Positions 8,606 through 16,761 of a stretch of DNA of 64,000 nt are shown here, in pieces. Made by a program: the position numbers and the translations under genes. The stretch is taken from contig CAJULD010000013.1 of NCBI GenBank assembly GCA_910587505.1, positions 3,136 through 67,135 of the forward strand, given 5' to 3'. A model generated the notes under the pieces. That model was not told the origin of the DNA. It saw nothing but the letters and a program-made list of their open reading frames with translations, and ran no database searches. Position 1 is the stretch's first letter, and every line of letters starts with the position of its first letter. This DNA is from an uncultured Oscillospiraceae bacterium. GTDB lineage: Bacteria > Bacillota > Clostridia > Oscillospirales > Oscillospiraceae.

Positions 8606-8734
8606 CGGGAAAAATATCCGACCGGCAGGGAAGGAAAGCACAGGAATCCTGACGGATTTCAGGCTTTTCTCACGCAGTCCGGACAGTAAATTTTCCGCCA
8701 GGATGTCTGCACCCGCCTGTCGGTTCAGCTTCTT
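8571..8734. mobile_element. Family-A MITE-like element, copy 1 (164 bp)
   Basis: The ends AGAAGCTGTACCAACAGGCG (8571-8590) and CGCCTGTCGGTTCAGCTTCT (8715-8734) are imperfect inverted repeats. The whole 164 bp matches, in reverse orientation, 61604-61767, which is also 164 bp. The inner part contains CAGGAATCCTGACGGAT, shared with a decayed copy near 19530. No protein is encoded; this looks like a non-autonomous element moved by a transposase elsewhere. It supplies the last 12 codons and stop of the GNAT gene. Confidence 0.8.
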
Positions 8735-8747
8735 AAAACTCTTTTGC

Positions 8748-8777
8748 CCACTTTTTCTTTCCCTGGAAAAAGTGGGT
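8748..8777. terminator. A/T-rich hairpin terminator between GNAT and spoIIE
   Basis: CCCACTTTTTC and GAAAAAGTGGG form a perfect 11-bp stem, followed on the plus strand by TTCTTTTTGG. It can serve both converging genes and belongs to the family-C hairpins of this window. Confidence 0.65.
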
Positions 8778-8829
8778 CAGTTCTTTTTGGATACCGTTTC
8801 TTCCCCGGAAAAACTGTCGGGAAGAAAGA

Positions 8830-10437
8830 TCATACCTCTCTTCTGCCCCGTCTCTCCGAGGGGAGGTACAGACACAGGGCGCTGCGGTCGTCGTCCCCCT
8901 GCCGCCGCTGGTAAGCCTCCTGGAGAATCAGACTGGTCAGTACATTGGGGTCGTCCCCCTGCCAGCCGGCCAAAAGGTCCTGCACCCACTGGTCCTCGCT
9001 GCCGTCGGCCACGCCGTCGCTGATCATCAGCAGGAACGTATTTTCCTCCAGCGGGAACCGGATGGCCTGGGGCTCGTCGCCGGATTCCTGCAACCCGGCA
9101 GGCAGCGAAGCCCCCGCCAGCCGCCGGACGGTCCCCTTCCGCTTGATGTAGGTGGGCGCCGCGCCGTACTTGTAAAGCGCCGCCTGCCGGGCGGTCAGGT
9201 CCGCCGCCAGCAGGTCGATGGTGGTAAAACTGCCCTGCTCGTCGCTGCGGAGATTCAACGCCGCGTTCAGCGTCCGCAGGGCGGGCTCCGGCGCAATGCC
9301 CGCCTGGAGAAACTGCTCCAGCAGGCGCAGGGTCATCTGACTCTCCCGCTGGGCCTCCCGACCGCTGCCCATGCCGTCGCTGAGCAGCAGGTACAGCACG
9401 CCTCCTACCCGGAACCAGGTCATACTGTCCCCGCACAGCCGCTGTCCGTCTCTGGGCGCGGAGCCCAGGGCCACCTCGTGACAGAGCTCCCGCCCCGTGG
9501 CGGCAGGGACCTCCGGCGCCGCCATCGCCTGGGCCACCAGATCCCCAAGCTGCGCGTACTGCCCCCGGCTGCGCTCCCGCTCCTTCGCCAGCTGGCGGCG
9601 GTACTGCCGCCGCAGCAGCAGAGCCGTCACCTCGGTGTTGATAGCCGAGAGCAGTTGGGGAAAGTGAATGCACCGGGAGGCGAAGTGGGAGGCAAAATCC
9701 GAGGTCTCCGCCCGGCCCCGCTCCAGCATGACCGGCGTGGCGTCGTTGAAGGCGTTGTAGGTAGACACATATTCCTTGCTCCAGCACAGATCCCGCAGCG
9801 CGCAGCCCCGGCAGACTACCTCCGCCGCCCGGTCGAAGATGACGGCGGGGTTCTCCTCCTTCTTCGGCTGGGGCGCGGGGGCAAAGCTTTCCCCCAGGGC
9901 GCGGATGGCCTCCGCGCTCAGCCGCAGCCGCTGGCGCAGGCTCTCCGACTCTCTGGCGGCCCGCCGCCGGGGAATGGAGGTCTCCCGCAGCAGCAGCGCG
10001 CAGTAGTGGCACAGCACCCCTGACAGCGCCGTGGACGCCGTCAGACGCAAAAGGCTGCTTCCATCCATGCCCATTTGCAGCGTGTATGCCAGCTCCACCG
10101 ACAGTGCCGCCCCTGCGGCGGCCATCGGGCGAAACCACCCCTGCCGGAACCATTTGGTATCCTGAAAGGCGGACAGCACCGCACAGATCAGCACCAATAT
10201 GCCGCAGCACCGCAGCGCCGGACCGAAGGGCAGGAACAGCAGGCTCCCCGCCGCCCCTCCCAGCAGGGCGGCAATGGCGTTTCGCCCCGGCTTACAGGCG
10301 GCCACCAGGCCTGCCGCCAGCGGCGCGCGGCCCTCCAGGCAGCAGCCCGCGGCAAAAAATCCCGCCGTGCCATAGCCGGCCAGCCGCAGCAGCTCCCCCG
10401 CCTGGGGCTTTTCCAGGGTGATGTTGGCGATTTTCAT
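8830..10437 (-). CDS. spoIIE: Stage II sporulation protein E-like serine phosphatase
   Basis: A 535-residue membrane-anchored PP2C-type phosphatase. The N-terminal ~150 residues are hydrophobic, with about four to five membrane spans. A middle region follows with the Cys-rich CRGCALRDLCW signature of SpoIIE. The C-terminal PP2C domain has metal sites at GDSMTWF, LSDGMGSG and MISDGVADG and ends DDDRSALCLYL. In Bacillus SpoIIE (about 827 residues, ten spans) dephosphorylates SpoIIAA to release sigma F at the asymmetric septum; this protein has a shorter membrane part. On the minus strand a TACAAT (10476-10471) lies upstream, with a TGTCGGG resembling a Spo0A box about 21 bases further up, a layout like Spo0A-activated promoters, though weak. 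Confidence 0.85.
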   Translation of the reverse strand: MKIANITLEKPQAGELLRLAGYGTAGFFAAGCCLEGRAPLAAGLVAACKPGRNAIAALLGGAAGSLLFLPFGPALRCCGILVLICAVLSAFQDTKWFRQGWFRPMAAAGAALSVELAYTLQMGMDGSSLLRLTASTALSGVLCHYCALLLRETSIPRRRAARESESLRQRLRLSAEAIRALGESFAPAPQPKKEENPAVIFDRAAEVVCRGCALRDLCWSKEYVSTYNAFNDATPVMLERGRAETSDFASHFASRCIHFPQLLSAINTEVTALLLRRQYRRQLAKERERSRGQYAQLGDLVAQAMAAPEVPAATGRELCHEVALGSAPRDGQRLCGDSMTWFRVGGVLYLLLSDGMGSGREAQRESQMTLRLLEQFLQAGIAPEPALRTLNAALNLRSDEQGSFTTIDLLAADLTARQAALYKYGAAPTYIKRKGTVRRLAGASLPAGLQESGDEPQAIRFPLEENTFLLMISDGVADGSEDQWVQDLLAGWQGDDPNVLTSLILQEAYQRRQGDDDRSALCLYLPSERRGRREV

Positions 10438-10521
10438 AGCTTGTCCCCTTATCTACAGTGGTTTTTATCCATTGTAGCAGGGGTCCTTCAAGAAACCTGT
10501 CGGGAAATGCAGGGGGGAATG

Positions 10522-10824
10522 TCACGAAAGCAGGTAATTGTTCTCCCGGTTTGCCGCCTGCAGCGCTTTCAGCTTACAGGTGGCGTATCCCTCCACAACC
10601 AGCGGCTCCTGTCTGCAGAGCGCCTCCGCTTCCTCCAGGCTCTCCGCCTTCAGGACATACATGCCGGCCACGCCGGGATACCCTTTGAACACGCCGCCAA
10701 GGACCAGATGTCCCTCGTCGTCCAGCTTCTTCAGATTGGCGACATGCCGTTCCACTGCGGCTCTGGTGAGCCGGTTGTACGATCTGGTCTTTTCAATAAA
10801 CATAACATAAAGCCGGTTTTCCAT
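10522..10824 (-). CDS. YciI-family (YCII) domain protein
   Basis: A 100-residue small cytoplasmic protein with the ferredoxin-like YCII domain: RLYVMFIEKT, then RHVANLKKLDDEGHLVLGGVF, then AGMYVLKAESLEEAEALCRQEPLV. It carries the conserved His in the RHVANLKKL helix and the D/E-rich AEAL helix. YciI proteins are small enzymes or ligand-binding domains with largely unknown substrates. The ATG at 10824 is preceded by AAAGGAG. The M28-like gene upstream on the same strand ends at 10862, so the two are probably one transcript. Confidence 0.8.
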   Translation of the reverse strand: MENRLYVMFIEKTRSYNRLTRAAVERHVANLKKLDDEGHLVLGGVFKGYPGVAGMYVLKAESLEEAEALCRQEPLVVEGYATCKLKALQAANRENNYLLS

Positions 10825-10861
10825 ATTGTCGTCTCCTTTCCCCGGTGCCGGCGAATCCGCC

Positions 10862-11812
10862 TCATGCGTTCCCGTCCAGATACTCCGGCAGAAACCGTGC
10901 CAGACTCCGGACAATGTAAGCGATATTTTCCTCCCGAAGGACCGTGTCCCTCTTCGTGCGCAGGCGGGGGATATAATACCCCAGCCCCGCCAGATACCGG
11001 CAGGCGCACAGGTTCACATGGAAGCGGAATTTCCGCCCGTCCGACGGGTAGTACTGCAGGCCCCTGGCCAGCACATGGGGACGCAGCTCCTCTCCCTCCG
11101 GAAACGCCGCTTCCAGCGCCTCCAGCAGTGCACTGTCCCAGCGGCTGTGTTTGGAGGGAATCAGCAGCAGATGCTCCCCGTCCCCCACGCAGTCCAGGTT
11201 GACGAACAGCCGCTTCGCGGCCTGCTCTCCATGCCTTTTCCGAAACGCCGAGGCCCCCAGCAGGGTCTTCTCGTTGTTATCCAGAAACACCAGGCATACC
11301 CGCCGGTCAAAGCCTGCCTCCCGGGCCGCAGCCAGCAGAGCCAGCACGCCGGAGGAGTTGCCGTTGGCGTTGCTCCGGTTGGCGGGGCCGTAGGCCGCGA
11401 TCCCCAGCTCCGCCACCGCCAGGATCAGAAACAGCGGCAGCATCAGTTTCGGCTGGTTTATGGGAAAGCTGACCGCAAAGGACAGCAGGAACGCCGCCGC
11501 CACCAGAGCCAGCGCCGCCGCCGCATGATAGCACACATGGGCCGCCACGTTGGTGGGCGAGACGAAGTTGGGAACCAGCATCCGGGAACCGGTATCGTAG
11601 TGGGCGCAGAGAAAGAGCTCCGCCCGCTCCGGGTCTCCGGCCACCACGTTGACGCTGCCGTTGAATTTGCCGTAGGTCTCCTCATGGGCTTTCCACCCCG
11701 CCCGCTTCAGCTCCCGCAGCAGCCATTGGCGGAAATCCGCCTTCTGCGCGGCACTCTTCCGCACCGGGTGGACCGTCAGCAGATATTTCTTCAGATGCTC
11801 AATCTCTTCCAT
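10862..11812 (-). CDS. M28-peptidase-like membrane protein with altered active site
   Basis: A 316-residue protein with the M28 (aminopeptidase Y/QC-like) fold interrupted by two hydrophobic spans at residues about 95-117 and 122-141. Metal-site pieces seen are H71/D73 in CAHYDTG, E181 and the Asp in NLDCVGDGE. However, the bridging Asp of the usual (D/N)DNASG motif is Gly151 (NANGNSSG), the general-base Glu of the usual EE pair is Asn180 (LDNNEKTLLGA), and the late His before the final DT is not evident (LRTKRDTV). So it may be a non-catalytic relative. GGGAGG precedes the ATG. It is upstream of the YciI gene in an apparent operon. Confidence 0.65.
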   Translation of the reverse strand: MEEIEHLKKYLLTVHPVRKSAAQKADFRQWLLRELKRAGWKAHEETYGKFNGSVNVVAGDPERAELFLCAHYDTGSRMLVPNFVSPTNVAAHVCYHAAAALALVAAAFLLSFAVSFPINQPKLMLPLFLILAVAELGIAAYGPANRSNANGNSSGVLALLAAAREAGFDRRVCLVFLDNNEKTLLGASAFRKRHGEQAAKRLFVNLDCVGDGEHLLLIPSKHSRWDSALLEALEAAFPEGEELRPHVLARGLQYYPSDGRKFRFHVNLCACRYLAGLGYYIPRLRTKRDTVLREENIAYIVRSLARFLPEYLDGNA

Positions 11813-11929
11813 GTACGCCTCCCTTTTCTCTCAAATGCCGGTGAACAGAACCGAGTCAATGCCGGGCTCTGCCTGGCGGACGCCTGACGTCAAATCCGCC
11901 AGGGCTTTGCCCCGGCCCCCGCCGCCTGT

Positions 11930-12056
11930 CAGAATCTGTATTCACAACCGGCGAACGCTGTCCGGCCGGTCTTTTTCCCGCCATCCTGCGTCAATTTTCC
12001 CTGTCTGACAGGAAAAATCCCGCCCATCCGGCATCCACAGGCATGAATACAGGTTT
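11930..12056. mobile_element. Family-B MITE-like element, 127 bp
   Basis: It begins CAGAATCTGTATTCACAACCGG and ends GCATGAATACAGGTTT, imperfect inverted ends. Its inner pieces CTTTTTCCCGCCAT and CCCGCCCATCCGGCATCC are found in reverse order and orientation in the copy at 54801-54967. It encodes nothing and sits in the gap between recN and the M28-like gene. Confidence 0.7.
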
Positions 12057-12095
12057 TAAAAAAGGTGGAGAAAAAGCGGGATTTTTTGCTGCTTT

Positions 12096-13784
12096 TTAAG
12101 ATAAAGCAGAGATCCCCTGTTTATATGTCTCGGCGGCGTGCAGCAGCTCTCCTGCGCCGTCCAGCATGGCCTGGGTCAGGTGCTCGCCGCCGGTGAGGCG
12201 GGCCAGCTCCTGCCTGCGCTGCTCCTGGTCCAGCCGCAGGACCCTGGTGCAGGTCCGGCCGCCGCTCTCCCCTTTTTCCACGGCGAAATGGGTGTCCGCC
12301 ATGGCCGCCAGCTGAGGCAGGTGGGTAACGCACAGCACCTGCTTACGGCGGCTCACCTGGGCCAGCTTGGCCGCCACCTTCTGGGCCGCCCGGCCGCTGA
12401 CGCCTGTGTCCACCTCGTCAAAGACCAGGGTCCCGATCAGCTCGTTTTCCGCCAACACGTTCTTCAGCGCCAGCATGATCCGCGCCAGCTCGCCGCCGGA
12501 GGCCACCCTGTTGATGGGACGCAGCTCCTCGCCCACGTTGGCGGACATAAGAAAGCGCACCACGTCCATTCCGGAGGCATCCGGCTCCTTCTCCGCAAAG
12601 CAGATGGCAAAGCGCACCCTGGGCATGTCCAGCTGCCGCAGCTCGTCCTGGATGCGCTCCTCCAGCTGCTTCGCCGCCGCCTTCCGGGCCTCGGAGAGGA
12701 CGCCGGCTGCCTTCAGGGCCTGCCTGCGCTCCTTCTCCAGCTGCTTTTCCAGCCGGGCGGCGGTGTCGGAGGCGAAGGCGATCCGGTCCAGCTCCTCCTT
12801 CCGCTGCTCCAGATATTCCAGCATGTCCTCCACCGTGGGCCCGTACTTCTTCTTCAGCCGGTACAGCTGGTCCGCCCGGCCCTCCAGATCGTCCAGCTCC
12901 TGGGGACTGAAATCGAAGGAATCCTCCAGATCCCGCAGCGTTTCCGCCACGTCGTAGGCCTCGGAATACAGATTCTCCAGCCGCTCATGGAGCAGGGCAA
13001 ACTGCTCGTCCAGCCCCTTTGCGCCGGCCACCGCGACGGCGGCCTCCCGCAGGCCGGAGACCGCGCCGCCGCCGTCGTCCCCGCCGGTGAGATTCCACAC
13101 GGCTCCCTGAATGGCGGACATGAATTTCTCACTGTTGCGCAGCAGGTTCCGCCGCTGAGTCAGCGCTTCCTCCTCCCCCGGCTTCAGCTGGGCCCGCTCC
13201 AGCTCGTCAATCTGAAACCGGAGGCTGTCCATCCGCCGCTCCTTCTCGGCCTCGTCCATCTGGAGGGCCTTCAGCTTCTTTCGTGTAGCCTCCATGGCCT
13301 CGTAGCAGGCGGCGTAGCTCTCCATCGGCTGCCCCACCTGTCCGAAGCTGTCCAGATAGGCCCCGTGCTGTTCCTCATCCAGCAGCTGCTGGCCGTCGTG
13401 CTGGCCGTGAATGTTCAACAGCGCGCTGCCGGTCTTCCGCAGCTGGGCCACCGTGACGGGCCGTCCGTTCATCCGGCAGACGTTCTTCCCGTCGGCGTAA
13501 ATTTCCCGCTGGAGCAGCAGCTCCCCGTCCTCCGCGGCAACGCCGCACTCCCGGAGGGTCTCCAGCTCCGGTACGCCGGTGAACACGGCGCTGACAAATG
13601 CCCTGGCCGCCCCCGTGCGGATCAGGTCCCTGCTGGTCCGCTGGCCCAGCACAGCCCCCATGGCGTCGATCACGATACTTTTTCCCGCGCCGGTTTCGCC
13701 GGTCAGGGCGTTGAAGCCGCCGTCGAAGGTGATGTCCGCCTCCTCAATCACGGCGATGTTTTCAATATGCAGCAACTGTAACAT
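12096..13784 (-). CDS. recN: DNA repair protein RecN
   Basis: A 562-residue SMC-like ATPase acting early in double-strand break repair. The N-terminal Walker A GETGAGKS is at residues about 30-37, followed by a long charged coiled-coil middle (residues about 150-360) and a C-terminal half with the ABC signature region ASGGELARIMLAL, Walker B LVFDEVDTGVSG and CVTHLPQLAAMAD. Length and domain order are normal for RecN. GGAGG precedes the ATG. It is downstream of argR by 207 bases of A/T hairpin repeats; argR-recN adjacency is typical of Firmicutes. Confidence 0.96.
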   Translation of the reverse strand: MLQLLHIENIAVIEEADITFDGGFNALTGETGAGKSIVIDAMGAVLGQRTSRDLIRTGAARAFVSAVFTGVPELETLRECGVAAEDGELLLQREIYADGKNVCRMNGRPVTVAQLRKTGSALLNIHGQHDGQQLLDEEQHGAYLDSFGQVGQPMESYAACYEAMEATRKKLKALQMDEAEKERRMDSLRFQIDELERAQLKPGEEEALTQRRNLLRNSEKFMSAIQGAVWNLTGGDDGGGAVSGLREAAVAVAGAKGLDEQFALLHERLENLYSEAYDVAETLRDLEDSFDFSPQELDDLEGRADQLYRLKKKYGPTVEDMLEYLEQRKEELDRIAFASDTAARLEKQLEKERRQALKAAGVLSEARKAAAKQLEERIQDELRQLDMPRVRFAICFAEKEPDASGMDVVRFLMSANVGEELRPINRVASGGELARIMLALKNVLAENELIGTLVFDEVDTGVSGRAAQKVAAKLAQVSRRKQVLCVTHLPQLAAMADTHFAVEKGESGGRTCTRVLRLDQEQRRQELARLTGGEHLTQAMLDGAGELLHAAETYKQGISALS

Positions 13785-13991
13785 GATTTGTCCTCCGTAT
13801 CCCTGCCGCCGCTGTACCGTCTTTTACAGGGACTCTGCCCTGCGCCCCGCCGCCTTTTGAAAAGGTGGGCGAAAATTTTCAGGAAAAAGGCAGCCGCAGA
13901 TTTTCAGGAAATTTTCCTGCGAGGAAAAACAGACACTTCCTGAAGTTCTTTTTGTCCACTTTTTCTCTCAGGAAAAAGCGGGAGATTTCTT

Positions 13992-14444
13992 TTATCTCAG
14001 CATCTCATGGATTTCCTCGCAGAAGCTTCGGGCGGACTCCGCGTCATGCATTACCAGCAGCGCCGTGTCATCCCCCGCCAGGCTGCCCACCATGTCGGAA
14101 ATATTCATACTGTCCAGCGCGGCGGCCGCCGCATTGGCCAGCCCCGCCATGGTTTTGATGACAATGATGTTCTGGGCCTGGTCCACGCTGATGATGCTCT
14201 CCCGGAAAATGCTTCTCAGCTTGTCCGCCACATTCAGCCGGTTCCGCTGGCTGGATACCGTGTAGCGGTACCGCCCCTGTCCAATCGGCTCCTTGATGAG
14301 ATGCAGCTGCTTGATGTCCCGGGAAATGGTCGCCTGCGTACAGCTGACGCCCTGCTCCATCAGCTTCTGCTGCAGCTGCTCCTGGGTATCGATGGCCTCC
14401 CGCTCCACGATCTCCAGAATTCTTCTCTGCCGGTCATTTTTCAT
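13992..14444 (-). CDS. argR: Arginine repressor ArgR/AhrC
   Basis: A 150-residue arginine-responsive regulator. The N-terminal winged helix (RQRRILEIVEREAIDTQEQL, then CTQATISRDIKQLHL with the TxATxSRDIK recognition motif) is followed by the C-terminal hexamerisation and arginine-binding domain (IISVDQAQNIIVIKTMAGLANAAA and the SLAGDDTALLV loop with the DD pair). It regulates arginine metabolism genes; none is in the window. GGAGG is 8 bases before the ATG. The end of nadK overlaps the start by 11 bases, so nadK and argR are translationally linked. Confidence 0.95.
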   Translation of the reverse strand: MKNDRQRRILEIVEREAIDTQEQLQQKLMEQGVSCTQATISRDIKQLHLIKEPIGQGRYRYTVSSQRNRLNVADKLRSIFRESIISVDQAQNIIVIKTMAGLANAAAAALDSMNISDMVGSLAGDDTALLVMHDAESARSFCEEIHEMLR

Positions 14445-15309
14445 AGCCGATGCCTCCTGTCATTTTTGTCCGCAAGATTTCATATATGCTCCTGTCCGTC
14501 AGCCGCAGCAGCTCCGTCTCGTACCTCGACCGGCAGATACGCACCTTGTCCCCCTGCCGCAGGGCAAAGGCCTTTCCCCCGTCCACCGACAGATACACCT
14601 GCTTCCGGTTCTGCTCCGCCGGGGCGACGGTCACCGTCCCGGCCGCGGAGAGAACAAAGGATTTGGAGAATACAGAGTGGGCGCAGATCGGGCTGATGAC
14701 AAAATTCTGAGCCGTGGGCTCCACAATGGGGCCCCCCGCCGAGAGGGAATACCCGGTGGACCCGGTGGGCGTGGCCACCACGACGCCGTCCCCGGAGAAG
14801 ATGCCCAGCGGGTCCTCCCCCGTGGTCACCTGAAGCCGCACCACCCGTGCCATGGCCCCCTTGGTTACCACCGCGTCGTTCAGCGCCCCGCCGGTATACA
14901 CCGTCCTGCCCTCCCGGAGGACAGACACATCCAGCATCATCCGCTTCTCCTTCCGGTAGCGGCCTCCCGCCAGATTTTTCAGCAGCCCCAGCTCCCCCGC
15001 CTCCAGGTCGGACATGAACCCAAGACTGCCCAGATTCACCCCCAGCACCGGCACCCCCCGCATGGAGGCCGCACGGGCCAGGTGCAGAATGGTTCCATCC
15101 CCGCCGAAGGCGATCACCAGATCGCTGCGCCGCAGCTCCTGCTGGAGGGGCCGGCAGGGCACGCTGAACTGTCCCTCTCCTCCCTCCGGCTTGAAGGGCA
15201 GACAGTACACGGTGCTCACTCCCGCGCTTTTCAGGATTTCCTCCGCCGCCTTCGCTGCGGCCAGCCCCTTGTCCCGGTAGGGGTTGGGACACAGTATGAC
15301 GCGCTTCAT
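14434..15309 (-). CDS. nadK: NAD kinase
   Basis: A 291-residue NAD(+)/NADH kinase that makes NADP. The diagnostic GGDGTIL motif (VIAFGGDGTILHLARA) is near residue 65, the next motif is NLGSLGFMSDLE, and the C-terminal domain carries TPTGSTGYSLSAGGPIV. I chose ATG 15309 because GGGAGGT is 6 bases upstream; the earlier in-frame start at 15324 lacks one. It lies just downstream of a strong terminator for tlyA, so it needs its own promoter, which I could not define with confidence. Confidence 0.95.
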   Translation of the reverse strand: MKRVILCPNPYRDKGLAAAKAAEEILKSAGVSTVYCLPFKPEGGEGQFSVPCRPLQQELRRSDLVIAFGGDGTILHLARAASMRGVPVLGVNLGSLGFMSDLEAGELGLLKNLAGGRYRKEKRMMLDVSVLREGRTVYTGGALNDAVVTKGAMARVVRLQVTTGEDPLGIFSGDGVVVATPTGSTGYSLSAGGPIVEPTAQNFVISPICAHSVFSKSFVLSAAGTVTVAPAEQNRKQVYLSVDGGKAFALRQGDKVRICRSRYETELLRLTDRSIYEILRTKMTGGIGYEK

Positions 15310-15381
15310 GGCACTACCTCCCATTCGGTATCCATACTTTTCTCTGTGAACAGTGAAAAAGTATCAAAAAGAAAAACCATT

Positions 15382-15404
15382 TGCGCAAAACTTCGTTTTG
15401 CGCA
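15382..15404 (-). terminator. Strong terminator after tlyA
   Basis: A perfect 10-bp stem TGCGCAAAAC/GTTTTGCGCA with a 3-base loop, followed on the minus strand by AAATGGTTTTTCTTTTTG. It ends the dxs-to-tlyA transcript before nadK. Confidence 0.8.
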
Positions 15405-15490
15405 GGTTCAGTAAAAGCACACTACCGCTACCGCGCGGAAAACCTGGAAAGGAAGCTCCTGCGGGGCAATGCATACCCCTTCCAAACGTG

Positions 15491-16297
15491 TCAGCTTTTC
15501 TCCAGCCCGGCGTGAGACGCCGACACCAGCCCGGCGAGGTCAAAGGTCCTCTCTTCCCACGCCCCCTTCCGCAGCCAGCCCAGATACTCAATGTTCCCCT
15601 CCGGCCCACGCACGGGAGACCAGCTGAGATCAAGCACTGTAAAGCCACTTTCCTTTGCATGCACAAAGAACTGCTCCAGTACCTCCCGGTGGACGGCGGG
15701 GTCCCGGACCACACCCTTTTTCCCCACCTTCTCCCTGCCCGCCTCGAACTGGGGCTTGATCAGGCACACCGTCTCGCCCCCGTCCTTCAGCACGCCGGCA
15801 ATGGCGGGCAGAATCAGCTTCAGGGAGATAAAGCTTACGTCCACGCTGGAGAAGTCCGGCTCCTCCGGGATGACGGTGTGATCCAGATACCTGGCGTTGG
15901 TCCGCTCCAGACACACCACCCGTCCGTCGCTGCGCAGACTCCAGGCCAGCTGCCCGTACCCCACGTCCACCGCATAGACCTTCGCCGCGCCGTTTTGCAG
16001 CATGCAGTCCGTGAAGCCCCCGGTGGAGGCCCCCACGTCCATGCAGATTTTTCCCTCTAACTGGATGGGCCATACCGTCATGGCCTTCTCCAGTTTGAGT
16101 CCACCGCGGCTGACATAACGGAGGGTGTTCCCTCTGATTTCAACGGCGGCGTCCTCCGCCACGGCGGCGCCGGGCTTGTCCGCCCGCTGGCCGTTCACGT
16201 ACACCAGCCCGCTCATGATGATCCCCTGGGCCTTCTGGCGGCTCTCCTGGAGGCCCCGCTCCGTCAGGAGAACGTCCAGTCTGATTTTCCTGCTCAT
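15491..16297 (-). CDS. tlyA: TlyA-family rRNA 2'-O-methyltransferase
   Basis: A 268-residue protein with an N-terminal S4 RNA-binding domain (RLDVLLTERGLQESRQKAQ, then VYVNGQ) and an FtsJ-type Rossmann methyltransferase domain (SAM motif MDVGASTGGFTDCML at about residues 85-100, then VDVSFISL and LIKPQFEAG). TlyA proteins methylate ribosomal RNA cytidines (C1409/C1920 in mycobacteria) and some relatives are called haemolysins. It starts 4 bases after the NUDIX gene stop. The dxs-tlyA-nadK-argR-recN order is common in Clostridia, but here five genes separate dxs from tlyA. Confidence 0.92.
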   Translation of the reverse strand: MSRKIRLDVLLTERGLQESRQKAQGIIMSGLVYVNGQRADKPGAAVAEDAAVEIRGNTLRYVSRGGLKLEKAMTVWPIQLEGKICMDVGASTGGFTDCMLQNGAAKVYAVDVGYGQLAWSLRSDGRVVCLERTNARYLDHTVIPEEPDFSSVDVSFISLKLILPAIAGVLKDGGETVCLIKPQFEAGREKVGKKGVVRDPAVHREVLEQFFVHAKESGFTVLDLSWSPVRGPEGNIEYLGWLRKGAWEERTFDLAGLVSASHAGLEKS

Positions 16298-16301
16298 ACA
16301 A

Positions 16302-16760
16302 TCACCGGCTCCCTGCTCTCAGCCATCGCTCCAAAACCTTTCTGCTGGGCGGCGAGATATTGTCCGGCAGACGGTCCGCGTCAAAATAGCGGAGCTCCTC
16401 CACCTCCCCCTCCTGGGGCCTCAGCCGGCCGGAATACTCCCGGCAGATATAGACGATGTCCACGTTGTACACCTCGTCCCCGTTGGGGTAGATATAGTGC
16501 ATGTCCTCCCCGGAGAATACGTTGAACAGCTCCAGACGGCAGGCCGTCAGCCCTGTCTCCTCCAGCAGCTCCCGGCGGGCGGTCTCCTCCGCTTCCTCCC
16601 CCAGCTCCATGGAGCCGCCGGCATAGTCCCAGCAGCCGTTGTCGCTGCGCCGCTGCAGCAGAATGCGCCCCGCCTCGTCCACCACGATCACGCCTGCGCC
16701 GGTCTGGAGCAGCGGGCGGCTACCCACAAGCTTCCGCAGGTCCATAATATACTCGGCCAT
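16302..16760 (-). CDS. NUDIX hydrolase
   Basis: A 152-residue NUDIX hydrolase. The Nudix box lies at residues about 48-71, beginning GGSMELGEE and ending RRELLEETGL, with all GX5EX7REUXEEXGU positions filled. The N-terminal half contains the RPLLQTGAGVIVVDEAGRIL beta sheet, and the HYIYPNGDEVYNVD segment resembles members acting on nucleotide sugars or ADP-ribose. The ATG at 16760 follows AAAGGACGG; a start at 16781 lacks a good site. It is 1 base from the end of the nucleoside phosphorylase gene, so the two may handle linked nucleotide salvage or housecleaning steps. Confidence 0.85.
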   Translation of the reverse strand: MAEYIMDLRKLVGSRPLLQTGAGVIVVDEAGRILLQRRSDNGCWDYAGGSMELGEEAEETARRELLEETGLTACRLELFNVFSGEDMHYIYPNGDEVYNVDIVYICREYSGRLRPQEGEVEELRYFDADRLPDNISPPSRKVLERWLRAGSR

Positions 16761-16761
16761 G

